From Sesamum alatum (taxonomy: Eukaryota; Streptophyta; Magnoliopsida; Lamiales; Pedaliaceae), in contig JACGWO010000003.1 of the NCBI GenBank assembly GCA_034509735.1, forward strand, positions 9,362,001 to 9,426,000: a stretch of 64,000 nt of DNA, given 5' to 3'. This document shows, piece by piece, positions 45,687 through 58,598 of this stretch. Every line of letters starts with the position of its first letter. Position 1 is the first letter of the stretch. The notes under the pieces are model-generated. The model was not told where the DNA came from. It worked only from the letters and a program-made list of their open reading frames with translations, and did no database searches. Both the position numbers and the translations under genes were made by a program.

Positions 45687-47644
45687 TGTTAGAATAGGTG
45701 ACCATGTAAGCTAATTTTGGCAGGAATATGTAACCTATGTCTAAACAATTTTTTGGTATTTGATAAAACGTTTATGAATAAAGAAGTGAAAGTTCATATG
45801 GCAATACTTTGTTTACGTTCACTTATATCTGCATTTACATTTCAGTTCACTACGCAAACAAAGCCCACGGACTGAGAAACGATTTCGGGGACTGGGACTA
45901 CGCTTGAAGGTAGGTCTATGAAATCAGTCTTACCGAATCAGTCCGGAAATCTCCAAGTCAAGGAATCCCGAAAATGGGTACCGGGATTCCCTTTGAGACT
46001 TGCACTAAGCATCTGCTGTCGTATTTCATCGAAGGGTGACGAAGGTTGTCTAAGCAGTGTTAGTGGGTCAGCATGCTAGGAAGCAACTGACTGAGGTGAC
46101 TCGCGGGAACCGTCTTACGGAGGACCTTGAGTATGGTCAGCAAGGTATGACGTGTATTCCCGGTTCCAACGGTACAGGCCAAGTCCTTTGACTTGAGGAA
46201 CTGCTGAGTTTACCTGTGCATCAGGTCTGTATCTTAGATATGGTGAGAGATTGCCAAAATACTCTTGAGTAGTCATAAGCCATGTCTAGTGCAGCTCGGG
46301 TACACAGAGTGACAGTAGTTTCCAAGAAAGGATCTGTCTCCTGTCAAAAGGCATTGACAGTTGAGTCTTATGTATGCTTTGTGTCTTGTCCCTAAAATCT
46401 GTGGCCACAGTAACTGAATAGAAGGGAAAGGTTTCCCTTGCGGTGTTTGGTAAGGACAGACCGGCACTTAGGTCCAAAATGGGTACCTGCTTTTTCCGTG
46501 CCCTAGACTCTAAGTGATGAGACCGAAGACAGAAGGACAAGTGTACTGTTAGAGCCTAAATGTTCATCCCCAATTATTTCACCTAGTCTCTAGTGCCATG
46601 GACCGTTGCTAGATGGCCACACCCATGGTAACGGACGGATTCTAGGAATCCGACCAAGTCTAGTTGAAAGGTGAACCTAAAGAGTCACATACTATCCACA
46701 CACACTTAGTATTTAATTTGGAATTAAATATTGGAGTAAAGGAATGATTAATTAGATTTAATCGGGTCCTATATTTTCTTTGAGAAATTAATTCCTTCTA
46801 TTTGATAAAGGGAATTAAATTAATAAATAGGATTTATTAAAGGATTTATTTAATAGGCTTAGAGTAAATAGTAATATTTTTTATTATATTTATTCTTTTA
46901 GCCTTTTGGAATATTTAATGGGATTTAAATATTCCATTAAATTAAAATCAACGGTTGAGATGGAAAGGGGAGATGGAAGGCTAGGATTCGTTTGACTAGG
47001 TCAAAATCCTAGTCAAATTAGGGTTCTTAGAGTTGGAGTTTAAAGAGGATTAAACTCCTCCTCTATAAATACCTCTAGCTTCCAACCTTTTGGAGGATGA
47101 TGATTCTTGAAAACACACACACAACACACACTCTCCCCTCTCCTTACCTCTCGTCCGCCCCTCTCTCTCTAACAAGAAAGTATTTTTGTTAGTTCTTTTG
47201 TTCTTGGAACATTAGAACTTAGATGAATCAATACCGTTAATTGATAACGTGTTGTTGATTCATCCACTCCAAAAAATATACACTTGTTCGTTGCTAGCAC
47301 GACGTGCAAGATACGTGGGTAGATCGTGTGTGATGATTTGGAGGGTCTCAAGAACGAGATCTCGGTGCAAAACGGGGAACAACGCGTGTAGTCGTTGAAG
47401 ACGAAAACGACAACGGGTAGGTCTCGTTTTATTTTTCGTCTCTCTTTATTTTCAACTCTATGGCCTCCATGATTTTTTTACACGTTGTTTAATCATGAGA
47501 TACACCGAACACCCGGGAATCTCAAGGGTACACCCCTTGAGCGTGTTATTTTATTATTAAAAGCATGCTTTAATTTTTGTACGTTATTTTATATTGCGCT
47601 TCCGCATTCGCGCAATTCCCGGGACGATCCACTGATTTCTTTCA
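45687..47644 (+). mobile_element. 3' LTR of family 1 element
   Basis: 1958 bp, TG...CA. TATA box TATAAATA at 47064-47071, followed by a CA-rich and CT-rich stretch (47112-47170) that probably opens the transcript. Few substitutions separate it from the 5' LTR by eye apart from the two length changes noted there. Confidence 0.95.
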
Positions 47645-49389
47645 AAATAGTCTATTGGAAGGGATCTAATAAGACAACTGTAGGTTACTAATACACAAGA
47701 CCATAAGAGGGTTCAAAATTCTAAATGTCCCATAGGAGGTTTGGAAATTAGACTTAAGCTGGTGAATCATAAATGGTTGCAAAATTAAACCTGTTTCGAT
47801 AGGATCGAAAAAGGTCGTGTATTTAGTGGGAGCTCTTGAGCATCCAAGTTGAGAATGGAATTCTCAATGAAACGTTTCCTGTAAAGGCTAAGTATGACGG
47901 TCTCTAATAAAGGGAACGATTGGGCCTCGTTCGACGAAGATCGATCGAAGTTTCGCCCAATTACCTTAGCCCATGTAGATGTAGAATAAAAAATTTCCAA
48001 TGTAAGGAACGTGGCACTTTGCTAGGAGTCATGCACAAGGAGCCATGGTTTGGCAAGCCTGTGTCCCGACAAAGTCCTTGAGCATGTAGAAGGATCCTAC
48101 ATATGTCAAGGGACTAGTGGGAGACAAATTAGACTCGATGTCCAGTTTGTATAGGTTTACGGCAGAATAATACTAACGTTGCTTATAATCGCATTTCTTA
48201 CTTAAACTGATCATATTCCAGTCCCCTTAAGAACAAACTCGAATGTCGTAGAGGTACGAGTGATCGGGATAATTTCGCTCAAAATTGGATGGAAATCCAA
48301 ACGACCTACGGAACATGATGATGGACATCGTAGTAGGATTTATGGAGAGGAGCCATAGAATCCGCTAGGAAATTCAAACAATGTTTGAAACACTGCATAA
48401 CTGGAATATTCATTTTGACGAGCTCATACGGAGCATGACTAGTTCTTAAACGACGTAGGTGATCAGTGGGAGTAGAAATGGAGTTCCAAGTGTTTAAGTG
48501 TGAAATGTCTTGATTCATGGATGAATTCAAGACATTAGGAATCACTAAAACACAACTGTAACTCACGAAAATTCTCCATGACATTTTAGGGTTCCCACAT
48601 ACATATCATGAATTGAGTTTTTCAAAGATTCAGTCAATGGTAGACTGATGAGAAAACACAGATATGTAGAGGGATAAGTTGTTCGAGACTCTATCATAGT
48701 TAGATTGATGAGAAAGCTTAGATACTATGAATAAAGCATCAAGCCATTCAAGACTTAGTGACGGTGGACTAATGAGAAGGCTTGGATGTTAAGTATCCCC
48801 TACGTCTTAACCCTAGGCAAACATATGATATGTTTACTCGGTGCATAGAAGCCGATGTTGAGTGTGCTTCTTGCATGACTCAACATAAATCGGTAATGCA
48901 CTGAGGGGTTGAAGATAGCAATCAAGAACGATCCTTAGTACCTGAATAAGGACTAAAGATGTGTTCATGATGCACCGTCTGTTGAGAGTTGCTTTGGAAG
49001 GCTAAAGCGATACTAGCTTCCAGAGCATAGTGAAAACAAGTTAGTCCCAAAGGTATGCACAGTCAGGCCCAATGACGAGTGCATTGAATAGTGGTCACGG
49101 ATGAAGACTGTGTCCACAGGATGGACGTGGCGCCTAACACGGCCAAGCCTTGTTCGCCTATATAGCAGGCAACTTGGCTGTGGGAGTATTGGCATGAGAT
49201 CTCATCACAAGATCTACGAAAATATTCTTCGACAACCACCATCTCTAGGAGGCGATGTTGGATAGAGGTAACACGGTTAGACCGTATTGCTTCGACGAGG
49301 AAATATAAGCGGACTCACGAGACCTTAGTCGGTATCGTAGATTACTCATACTCAGAGGATTCTGAACAAAGTGGGTAATTGACTTAATG
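47645..49389 (+). pseudogene. degenerate copia pol, third family 2 element, part 2
   Basis: Continues from 37576 after the AAATA duplication (47645-47649). Integrase C-terminal stretch near 48040-48160, RT remnant near 48380-48520 (WNIHFDELIR), RNase H end near 49060-49389. Every block has stops; the lesions largely match those of the outer element. Confidence 0.82.
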
Positions 49390-49403
49390 GTCAAGTAGAA
49401 GAT

Positions 49404-51375
49404 TGTTAGAATAGGTGATTAGAAAGTCAATGGTATTGGCTATTATGAGAACCATTCGTCAAGCTTTGAACAAGTAATATTATGTTAATAAATGTAGTGA
49501 GGACTCATAGGCATAAGTTTGTTGTGCTTACTGCTTGCATCGTTTCGATGTCACAACAAATGCCCAAAGATTGAAATAACATTTCTGGAAATTAGAACTA
49601 CGTTTGGAGGTAGGTTCATGAAATTAGTTTCGCTGAATCGGTCTGAAATACTCATAGTCAAGGAATCTCGAGACAGGGCATCGAGAATCCATTTGAGACT
49701 TGCACTAAGCATCTGCATTCGCATTTCATCGACAAGTGACGAGGCTCGTCCATGCAGTGTTAGTGGGTCAGCCAGCTAGGTGGCTCCTAACTGAGGTGAC
49801 TCGCGGAAATCGTCATATGGAAGCCACTCGGGCTTGGTCGGTATGACTAGTGTTCCCAGTTCCGATAGTACGGGATTAATCGTCGGACTTGAGGAATCAT
49901 GGCAGTCACGTGCATATGAACACTGTATCTTGGATCTGGCGAGAGGTGATTATTCTATAAGATGGTCATTATAAGCCTTGTCCAGTTCACTTGGAGTATG
50001 TAGCAAGGACTGTGGATTCCAAGATAGGATCTATCCCCGGTCAGTACATGACGGTGATGTCTCCTATGCACTCTAAGATGGTTTAGACTCTGAAAGTCTA
50101 TGGCCATAGCAATTGATTGAGTAGGAAAGGGTTTCCTACGTCGATCGATAGAGTTAAAACTATCTCGAGCATTAAACATAGATGCCTAAGTCAAGGATGG
50201 GAACCGACATCCTAATTCCATGTCCTAGACTAAAGGCCGGGAGACAGGCGACAGTAGGACTGTACCCGTACTATCTAGCGACGGTAAGACCGTACCTGCA
50301 TGTAACTCGGAGCCTAAATGTTCACACCAAATATTCACCTAGTCTCTATTGCCATGGACCGTTGCTAGATGGCCACCCATGGCGACTGACTACTTTGGTT
50401 ATGAAATAACAAGAAGTAGGTCCAAGTCTGGCTGAAAAGTGAACCTAAAGAGGCACACCCGCTACACCAAATGAAAGGGAATTAACTTGGAATTAATTCC
50501 AGGAGAAGGTTTAATTTAATGGAATTAAATTATGCTTCTTGGAGATTCAAGCCTCGATGGATTATTTGGACTAATCGGGCTTATTTCTTAAATTAGATTT
50601 ATGGATTTTATAAAGCATGGGCTTCCTTTTTAATTAGATTAAAAGGGTGAATTAATTAATGTGCTTGGTATATTAAATAGGATATAATATAAAGTCCATG
50701 GAACTATTTAATTTGGAATTAAATAAATTCCATTGCATTAATTAATTAATGGGCTTGGTATATATAAAGTCCACGGGATTATTTAATTTAGAATTAAATA
50801 GGCCCATTCCATAAAGCCCATCAAAATGGATGGACAAGATTTGATCAAGCGATTGATGAGATGAAGGGCCATGATTAATTTGACTTAATCAATTCCTAGT
50901 TTGACTAGGATTTGACTAGGTCAAAATCCTAGTCAAGCGTGCCTCCTTAGAAGAGGTTGAGTAGGAAAAGGAAATTCTATTTTCTGTAAATACTCAAAAA
51001 CACACACATACATCTACTAATCTCTACAACTCTCATCTTACAATTCTCTCTCAAAATTCGTCCACCCCCTCTCATACTCTCAAAGATTTCTACTTTGTTC
51101 TTTTTGATTTATTCAAGCTAGAACATAAGAGACGTCGATTGTGTTAATTGATAGCGTGTATCGATGTCTCTTCTCCGCAAATAATTTCTTGCTAGCACAA
51201 GGGTTCTTTGCTTTTCGGTGTAACAAGTGAGATGATTTAGAGGGTCTCTTTCTTTGAGATCTTGGTGCAAAACGGGGAACAATGCATGTAGCCGAGCGAA
51301 GATAAAACTACAACCGGGTAGATTCTTTAATTATGTTTTTTCGGTTCAAATTCTATGGCCTCCATGTCGTGTTTT
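49404..51375 (+). mobile_element. 3' LTR of third family 2 element, 3'-truncated
   Basis: Starts TGTTAGAATAGGTGATTAGA after GGTCAAGTAGAAGAT. More diverged from the other family 2 LTRs than they are from each other, with fewer minisatellite units (50645-50815). It ends at 'tccatgtcgtgttttac'; the last 200 bp, including the CA end, are missing. Confidence 0.88.
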
Positions 51376-52843
51376 ACCTATGATGCTCAGAGCTTTCTGA
51401 GCATGAGCAATCTACGATACTGGCTTGATCTTGCGGGTCTACTATATTTCTCTGCTGAAGTGACCCGGTCCAACCATGTCACCTTTTCCTACCATTGTTC
51501 CCTGCAAATGGTGGTTCTCTAAGAATTTTCCATGGATCTGTGATGATATCTCGGGCCCAAAAGCTTTTGCCAAGGTCTAGTTGTTGGCCTCCAAGGCAAC
51601 TACTGGCTCGGCCGTGCAAGGCACCACATCCATCCTATGGATGCGGTTTTCAATCCAAACCACTTTCCAGAAACGACTTCCAAAGTCGCCATGCATTCGA
51701 CTTTCGTAATGACATGTCGTGGTATTCTACTTGAAACCTTTTTAAGCCACCACACTCACCATTAAGTCCAAATGTACATACATATTGAGACTAAACATTC
51801 GTCACATGATTCTGAAAGCTAGTATCGCTATAGCCTTTCAGAATCAACCCTCCACAAAATGCACATCAAGAACACTTCTTTAATTCTTATTCAGGTATTA
51901 AAGACTATTCTCAACAGCTGTCTATTGCTTTCTCGACACAAGCCCAATAACCGTTGTTATGCCCAAAGCATACACAATATCAGGCCAAATGCACAAACAA
52001 CATTTTCATGCTGCCTAAGGCAAAGATGTAGGGGATGTCAAACATCTAAGCTTTCTCATCAGTCTACCGTGACTGAGTCTTGAACAGCTTAACCCTGTAT
52101 AAAGGAATCCAATTCCTATCATGGAGAATTGTGTAAACAATGCTCGTGTTTCATTGTTTCCTAACATCTTAAATTCATTCTAAATGAATAAGACGTTGCA
52201 CACTAAACACTTGGAACAAAACTATCCTCCCACTGACCCTAAAGCCCGTTACTGATCGAGTCATACTTCGAATGAACTCGTCAAAACGAATATTCCAGTA
52301 ACACAAAATTTCAAACCCAGTTTGAATTTTCATGACGGATCCAATAGCTCTAAGCCATTGATCCGAACTCGATATCCAACATTGTTTCTCCTTGTATCTT
52401 TTGGATGATAATTCAATTGATCGGACATACCCAGAAACCTATACCTCTCAAGTAAGTAAGGTACTCTGGTTATCCTTAGGAGGACTGGAATATAGTCAGT
52501 GGAACAATATAATTACAAATGATGTTTGCATTATTCTGCATTAAACCTGCACATATCAAACACCTAGTCTAATTTGTCTCCCATTAGTCCCTTGACGTAT
52601 GTGGGATCATCCCTTGTACTCAAGAACTTTGTAGGATGCAGGCTTGCCAAACCATATCCTATATGGCAACTAGATCATGACTATTAGAAAAAAACAATGT
52701 TTCTCAACTTGGCAACCATTCCAATCTATGTTTAGACGGGTTAAGGTAATACAGTGAAACCCGAACCGAACCAAGTCTAACAAGGTTCGATTTCTCCCTT
52801 ATCAGAGACCGTTCAACCATGGTCCTTATAGGAAGAATTGAAA
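51376..52843 (-). pseudogene. antisense copia pol remnant (integrase to RNase H)
   Basis: On the minus strand it is colinear with the nested family 2 pol (13090-14610) but clearly more diverged. Recognisable pieces: the integrase C-terminal block at 52660-52560, the RT region near 52300-52230 and the RNase H end near 51560-51400. No LTR of its own is attached on either side, so it is a fragment. A small hairpin (TGCTCAGA/TCTGAGCA) lies at the left junction, 51383-51402. Confidence 0.75.
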
Positions 52844-53410
52844 GCCTTGGGTACGCGTGTGGATCGTCCGAGAATAGCGCGAAATGCGGAAGCGCGGTAT
52901 AAATTTAAATTACGAAAATTTAAACATGCATAATACGTATAAAATTAAAACACGTTCAAGGGGTGTGCCCTTGAAGTTCCCGGGTGTTCGGTGTATCTCA
53001 TGAATTAAGAACATACATGCAATCATGGAGGCCATAGGATTTGTAAAATAAAAGAGGACTAAAACATAAATAGAGACCTACCGGTTTGTCGTTTTCCTCT
53101 TCTAACTGGTACTCGCGTTGTTCCCCGATTTGCTCTAAGACCTCGTATGTAAAATCCTCTATCGTGACACGCAATCCGCCCACGTATCTTGTATTTCGTG
53201 CTAGCGAACGAACAAGTATTTTGGAGAGGATGGATCAATCACACGTTATTATTTGACGGGATTAATCCTCCTTTTGTTCAATTGTTAACACAAAAGAACA
53301 AGAAGTAATTTCTTGGAGAGAGAGAGGAGAGAGGCGCACGAGAGAGAGAGAGAGAGAGAGAGCACACGTGAACTTTGTGTGTGTGTGTGTGAAGAATCAT
53401 CATCTCTTTA
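52844..53410 (-). mobile_element. antisense LTR fragment (family 4-like), part 1
   Basis: Matches the 3' part of family 4/1-type LTRs on the minus strand ('gcgcgaaatgcggaagcgcgg', 'cccttgaagttcccgggtgttcggtgtatctcatg'). The outer end (CCTTGGGTACGCGTGTGG) is not a clean TG end. Contains a (GA)11 run at 53340-53361. Interrupted at 53410 by a solo LTR and continued at 55357. Confidence 0.75.
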
Positions 53411-55356
53411 TGAAAGAAATCGGTGGATCGTCCCGGGAATTGCGCGAATGCGGAAGCGCGATAAAAATAAACATACAAAAATTAAAGCATACTTTTAATT
53501 TAAAAGAACACGCTCAAGGGGTGTACCCTTGAGGTTCCCGGGCGTTCGGTGTATCTCATGATTATAAAGCATGTAAAGAAATCATGGAGGCCATAGAGTT
53601 GAAAAATAAAGATAGACGAAAAAAATAAAACGAGACCTACCCGTTGTCGTTTTCGTCTTCAACGGCTACACGCGTTGTTCCCCGTTTTGCACCCAGATCT
53701 CATTCTTGAGACCCTCCAAATTGTGACACACGATCCACCCACGTATCTTGCACGTCGTGCTAGCAACGAACAAGTGTATATTTTTTGGAGTGGATGAATC
53801 AACAACACGTTATCAATTAACGGTATTGATTCATCTAAGTTCTAATGTTCCAAGAACAAAAGAACTAAGAAAAAATATTTTCTTGTTAGAGAGAGAGAGG
53901 GGCGGACGAGAGGTAAGGAGAGGGGAGAGTGTGTGTTGTGTGTGTGTTTTCAAGAATCATCATCCTTCAATTGTTGGAGGCTAGAGGTTTATATAGAGGA
54001 GGAGTTTAATCCTCTTTAAACTCCAAGTCTAAGAACTCTAATTTGACTAGGATTTTGACCTAGTCAAAGTCCTAGTCAAACTAGTGTTTGACCTAGTCAA
54101 ACGAATCCTAGCCTTCCATCTCCCCTTTCCATCTCAACCGTTGATTTTAATTTAATGGAATATTTAAATCCCATTAAATATTCCAAAAGGCTAAAAGAAT
54201 AAATATAATAAATATTAATATTTACTCTAAGCCCATTAAATCAATCCTTTAATAAATCCTATTTATTAATTTATTTCCCTTTATCAAATAGAAGGAATTA
54301 ATTTCTCCAAGAAAATATAGGACCCGATTAAATCTAATTTAATTATTCCTTTACTCCAATATTTAATTCCAAATTAAATACTAAGTGTGTGTGGATAGTA
54401 TGTGACTCTTTAGTTCACCTTTCAGCTAGACTTGGTCGGATTCCCAGAATCCATCTGTTACCATGGGTGGCCATCTAGCAACGGTCCATGGAACTACAGA
54501 CTAGGTGAAATATTCAGGGATGAACATTTAGGCTCTAACAGTACACTTGTCCTTCTGTCTTCGGTCTCATCACTTAGGGTCTAGGGCACGGAAAATGCAG
54601 GTACCCATTTTGGACCTAAGTGTCGGTCTGTCCTTACTAAACGCCGCAAGGGAAACCTTCCCTTCTGTTCAGTTACTGTGGCCACAGATTTTAGGGACAA
54701 GACACAGAACATACATGAGACTCAACTGTCAATGCCTTTTGACAGGAGACAGATCCTTTCTTGGAAACTACTGTCACTTTGTGCACCCGAGCTGCACTAG
54801 ACATAGCTTATGACTACTCAAGAGTATTTTGGCAATCTCTCACCATATCTAAGATACAGACCTGATGCACAGGTAAACTCAGCAGTTCCTCAAGTCAAAG
54901 GACTTGGCCTGTACCGTTGGAACCGGGAATACACGTCATACCTTGCTGACCATACTCAAGGTCCTCAGTAAGACGGTTCCCGCGAGTCACCTCAGTCAGC
55001 TGCTTCCTAGCATGCTGACCCACTAACACTGCTTAGTGCAAGTCTCAAAGGGAATCCCGGTACCCATTTTTGGGATTCCTTGACTTGGAGATTTCCGGAC
55101 TGATTCGGTAAGACTGATTTCATGGACCTACCTCCAAGCGTAGTCCCAGTCCCCGAAATCGATTTTCAGTCCGTGGGCTTTGTTTGCGTAGTGAACAGAA
55201 ATGTAAATGCAGATATAAGTGAACGTAAACAAAGTATTGCCATATGAATTTTCACTTCTTTATTCATAAATATTTTATCAAATACCAAAAAAAATTGTCT
55301 AGACATAGGTTACATATTCCTGCCAAAATTGGCTTACATGGTCACCTATTCTAACA
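53411..55356 (-). mobile_element. solo LTR, copia family 1, antisense
   Basis: TGAAAGAAATCGG...CTATTCTAACA (minus strand TG...CA), 1946 bp, closest to the family 1 LTRs of 45687-47644. No internal sequence. Flanks are CTTTA (53406-53410) and CTCTA (55357-55361): a 5-bp duplication with one change. The interrupted LTR resumes directly afterwards. Confidence 0.9.
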
Positions 55357-56078
55357 CTCTAAAGGTAAAGGGCTAGGAGAATATATAGAGGAGGAGTTTA
55401 ATCCTCTTCAAACTCCAATCTAGGAAGACTAATTTGACTAGAATTTTGACCTAGTCAAAGTAGTAATTTGACCTAGTCAAATTAATCCTAGCCATCCATC
55501 TCTCCTTTTAACCTCAACCATCCATTTAATTTAATAGAAAATTTAAATCCTATTTAAATATTCCAAGGGCAATAAATAAATATATTAAATATAAATATTT
55601 ATTCTAAGCCCATTAAATTAATTTTCTAATAAATCTAATTTATTAGATAAATCCCTTTTATCCAATAAAAGGAATTAATTCTCTCCAAGAAAATTAAGGA
55701 CCCGATTAAATCCAATTTAATCATTTCATTTCTCCAAATATTTAATTCTAAACTAAATACTTTAATGTGTGCGGATTGTGTGTGACTCTTTAGGTTCACC
55801 TTCAGCTAGACTTGGTCGGATTCCTAGAATCCGCCCGTTACCATGGGTGGCCATCTAGCAATTACTGTTCAATTACTGTGGCCACAGATTTTAAGGACAA
55901 GACACAGAGCATCTGTGAGACTCAACTGTCAATGCCTTTTGACAGGGACAGATCCTTTCTTGGAATCTACTGTCACTCTGTACACTGGAGCTGCACTAGA
56001 CATGACTTATGACTACTCAAGTGCTTCTTGGCAATCTCTCACCATATCTAAGATACAACCCTTATATACAGGTAATTC
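55357..56078 (-). mobile_element. antisense LTR fragment (family 4-like), part 2
   Basis: Continues the LTR interrupted at 53410. At 55860 the sequence jumps from 'ccatctagcaa' to 'ttactgttcaattactgtggcc', an internal deletion of about 200 bp relative to 54480-54680. It ends near 56078, inside the LTR, where family 2 leader sequence begins. Confidence 0.78.
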
Positions 56079-56456
56079 AGTAAAAAATGGCACAGTCGGC
56101 CGACCAGGCGCGCGCCTGGTGTCCGCGCATGCTGGGCGCGCGCAAGCCCCTGCCTGCACGCGTGCCCGGCTGCGCCCCTGTGCTCGCTGCCAGCGTGTTG
56201 CTGCTACCGGTTCGCCGTTTTTCACTCCTTTTCGACTTTTCATGCTATTTTTCTGAACCACAAGATAAATTCAACCCTAGAACATGTATAAACACATTCA
56301 AGAAAAACAAGATCTAAAATCCCATGCCAAATTAAACGCTAACCAAGATCTACGTTAAACATGCTATAAACGTAAAGTAAAACACATTTATCATGCTTAA
56401 ACGAAAATAGCACATAGAATTCTAGGTCTATACACCGAACCGGGCTTCGATACCAC
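56079..56456 (-). mobile_element. antisense family 2 leader fragment with primer site
   Basis: Matches 18095-18668 with most of the CpG block deleted (about 135 bp left, 56085-56220). Includes the palindrome CCAGGCGCGCGCCTGG (56104-56119). The primer site region reads GCTTCGATACCA (56444-56455), one base deleted and one changed from GCTCTGATACCA. It joins a 5' LTR on its right. Confidence 0.82.
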
Positions 56457-58598
56457 TGAAACGTTATGTGGATCGTCCTGGGAGATGAACGCGAATAGCG
56501 AAAACGCAAAAAATAGCATAATAAAATTGCTAAGCATAATTAAACGGAATTTAAATCATGCATAACATACATAACCGGATCAAGAGGTGTGCCCTTGATT
56601 CTTCCGGGCGTTTGGTGTATCTCATGTTCAATAAAAACACAACATGGAGACCATAGAATTGAAATCAAAAACGTAATTAAAGAACCTACCTGGTTGTAGT
56701 TTTGTCTTCGTTCGGCTACATGCATTGTTCCCCGTCTTGCACCAAGATCTCAAAGATGAGACCCTCTAAATCATGACACTCGCTACACCGGAAAGCAAAG
56801 AACCCTTGTGCTAGAAAGAAGTTATTTGGGGAGAAGAGACATCGATACACGCTATCAATTAACGTAATCGACGTCCCTTATGTTCTAAATTGAATCTATC
56901 AAGAAGAACAAAGTAGAGATCTTGGAGAGTATAAGAGGGGATTGACGAATTCTAGAGAGAATTTTGGGAGATGAGAGTTGTAGAGATTAGTAGGTGTATG
57001 TGTGTGTTTTTGAGTATTTATAGAAGATGAAATTTCTTATTCCTTCTCAAACTCTTCTGAAGAGACACACTTTTAACTAGGATTTTGACCTAGTCAAATC
57101 CTAGTCAAACTAGGCTTTGATTAAGTCAAATTAATCATGGCCCTTCATCTCATCAATCCCTTGATCAAATCTTGTCCATCCATTTTGATGGGCTTTATGG
57201 AATGGGCTTTATTTAATTCTAAATTAAATAATCCCATGGACTTTATATTAAATCCTATTTAATATACTAAGCTCATTAATTAATTAATGGAATGGACTTT
57301 ATTTAATTCTAAATTAAATAGTCTCATGAACTTTATATTAAATCCTATTTAATATACCAAGCCCATTAATTAATTCACCCTTTTAACCTAATTAAAAGGG
57401 AAGCCCATGCTTTATAAAATCCATAAATCTACTATGAATTCAAGCCCAATTATTCCAAATAACCCATCGAGGCTTGAGTCTACAACAAGTATAATTATAT
57501 TCCATTAAATTAAACCTTATCCCGGAATTAATTCCAAATTAATTCCCTTTCATTTGGTGTACCGAGTGTGACTCTTTAGGTTCACCTTTCAGCTAGACTT
57601 GGATCTACTTCTTGTTATTCCATAACCAAAGTAGTCCGTTACCATGGGTGGCTATCTAGCAACGGTCCATGGCACTAGAGACTAGGTGAATATGTGGTGT
57701 GAACATTTAGGCTCCAAGTTACATGCAGGTACGGTCCGACCGTCGCTCGATACGTATGGGTACGGTCCTACTGTCGCTTGTCTCCTGGCCTTTACTCTAG
57801 GGCATGAAATTATGCGTCGGTTCCCATCTTTGACTAGGCATCTATAGTTAATGCTCGAGATAGGTTTAACTTAACATAGGAAATCCGTTCCCACTACATC
57901 AAGTGCTATGGCCATAGACTTTGTGAGTCTAAACCATCTTCGAGCGCATAGGAGATCTCGCTGTCATATCCTTTGATAGTGGACAGATCCTATCTTGGAA
58001 TACACCGTTCTTACATACTCCGACTGCACTGGACGAGGCTTATGATGACGATGTAATATAACCGGTCAAATTTCACCATATCCAAGATACAACCTTATTA
58101 TGTAGGGGACTGCCGTGATCCTCAAGTCCGAGGACGAATCCCGTATTATCGGAACCGGGAATACGAGTTATATCGACCAAGCCCGAGTGGCTTTCATATG
58201 ACGATTCCCGCGAGTCACCTCAGTCGGCCGCTCCCCAGCAGGCCGACCCACTAACACTGCTTAGACGATCCTCGTCACCCGTCGATGAAACACGACAGCA
58301 GATGCTTAGTGCAAGTCTCAAGGCGACTCTCGATGCCCTATCTCGAGATTCCTTTGACTTGGAGTATTTCAGACCGATTCGGTGAAACTCATTTCATGAA
58401 CCTACCTCCAAGCATAGTTCCAATTTCCCGAAATGTTATTTCAGTCTGTGGGCGTTTGTTGTGACAAGCAGTAAGTTCAACAAACTCATGCCTATGAATC
58501 CTTACTACATTCATTAACATAATATTACTTGTTGACAGATTAACGAATGGTTCTCAGAATAGCCAATAGCATTGACTTTCTGGTCACCTATTCTAACA
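56457..58598 (-). mobile_element. 5' LTR of a truncated antisense family 2 element
   Basis: The left edge TGAAACGTTATGTGG is a mutated TGAAAGAAATCGGTGG; the right edge is CTATTCTAACA. About 2.14 kb, with an antisense TATA-like box TATTTATA at 57015-57022. The rest of the element to the left is reduced to the leader fragment. The 5 bases after it (CTATT) cannot be matched because the other end is lost. Confidence 0.88.

Larger units (their letters stand above)
37577..47644 (+). mobile_element. full-length Ty1/copia retrotransposon, family 1 (Angela/BARE-like)
   Basis: 10,068 bp with AAATA target duplication. 5' LTR 37577-39364, primer site 39366-39377, leader to 41615 with CpG hairpin block, gag-pol 41616-45670, polypurine tract 45671-45686, 3' LTR 45687-47644. 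Pol order protease-integrase-RT-RNase H is diagnostic of copia. Long LTRs, a leader above 2 kb and the pol motifs recall the Angela/BARE lineage; an RT tree would decide. Inserted into family 2 pol, hence younger than it. Coding capacity is lost through several lesions. Confidence 0.96.
34629..51375 (+). mobile_element. third family 2 copia element, truncated at both ends and split by a family 1 element
   Basis: The leader starts in its middle at about 34629 (no LTR, primer site or CpG block), followed by degenerate gag and pol to 37576. The family 1 element occupies 37577-47644; pol resumes at 47645-49389; 3' LTR 49404 to about 51375, lacking its last 200 bp. The polypurine tract reads GGTCAAGTAGAAGAT, weaker than in the others. 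Confidence 0.88.

Noticed and set aside
46273..46540. Recurrent frame with 'RRQILSWKLLSLC' in family 1 LTRs
   Set aside because: Repeats wherever the U3 region occurs (54547-54813, 59571-59753); it reflects LTR copy number, not selection on a protein.
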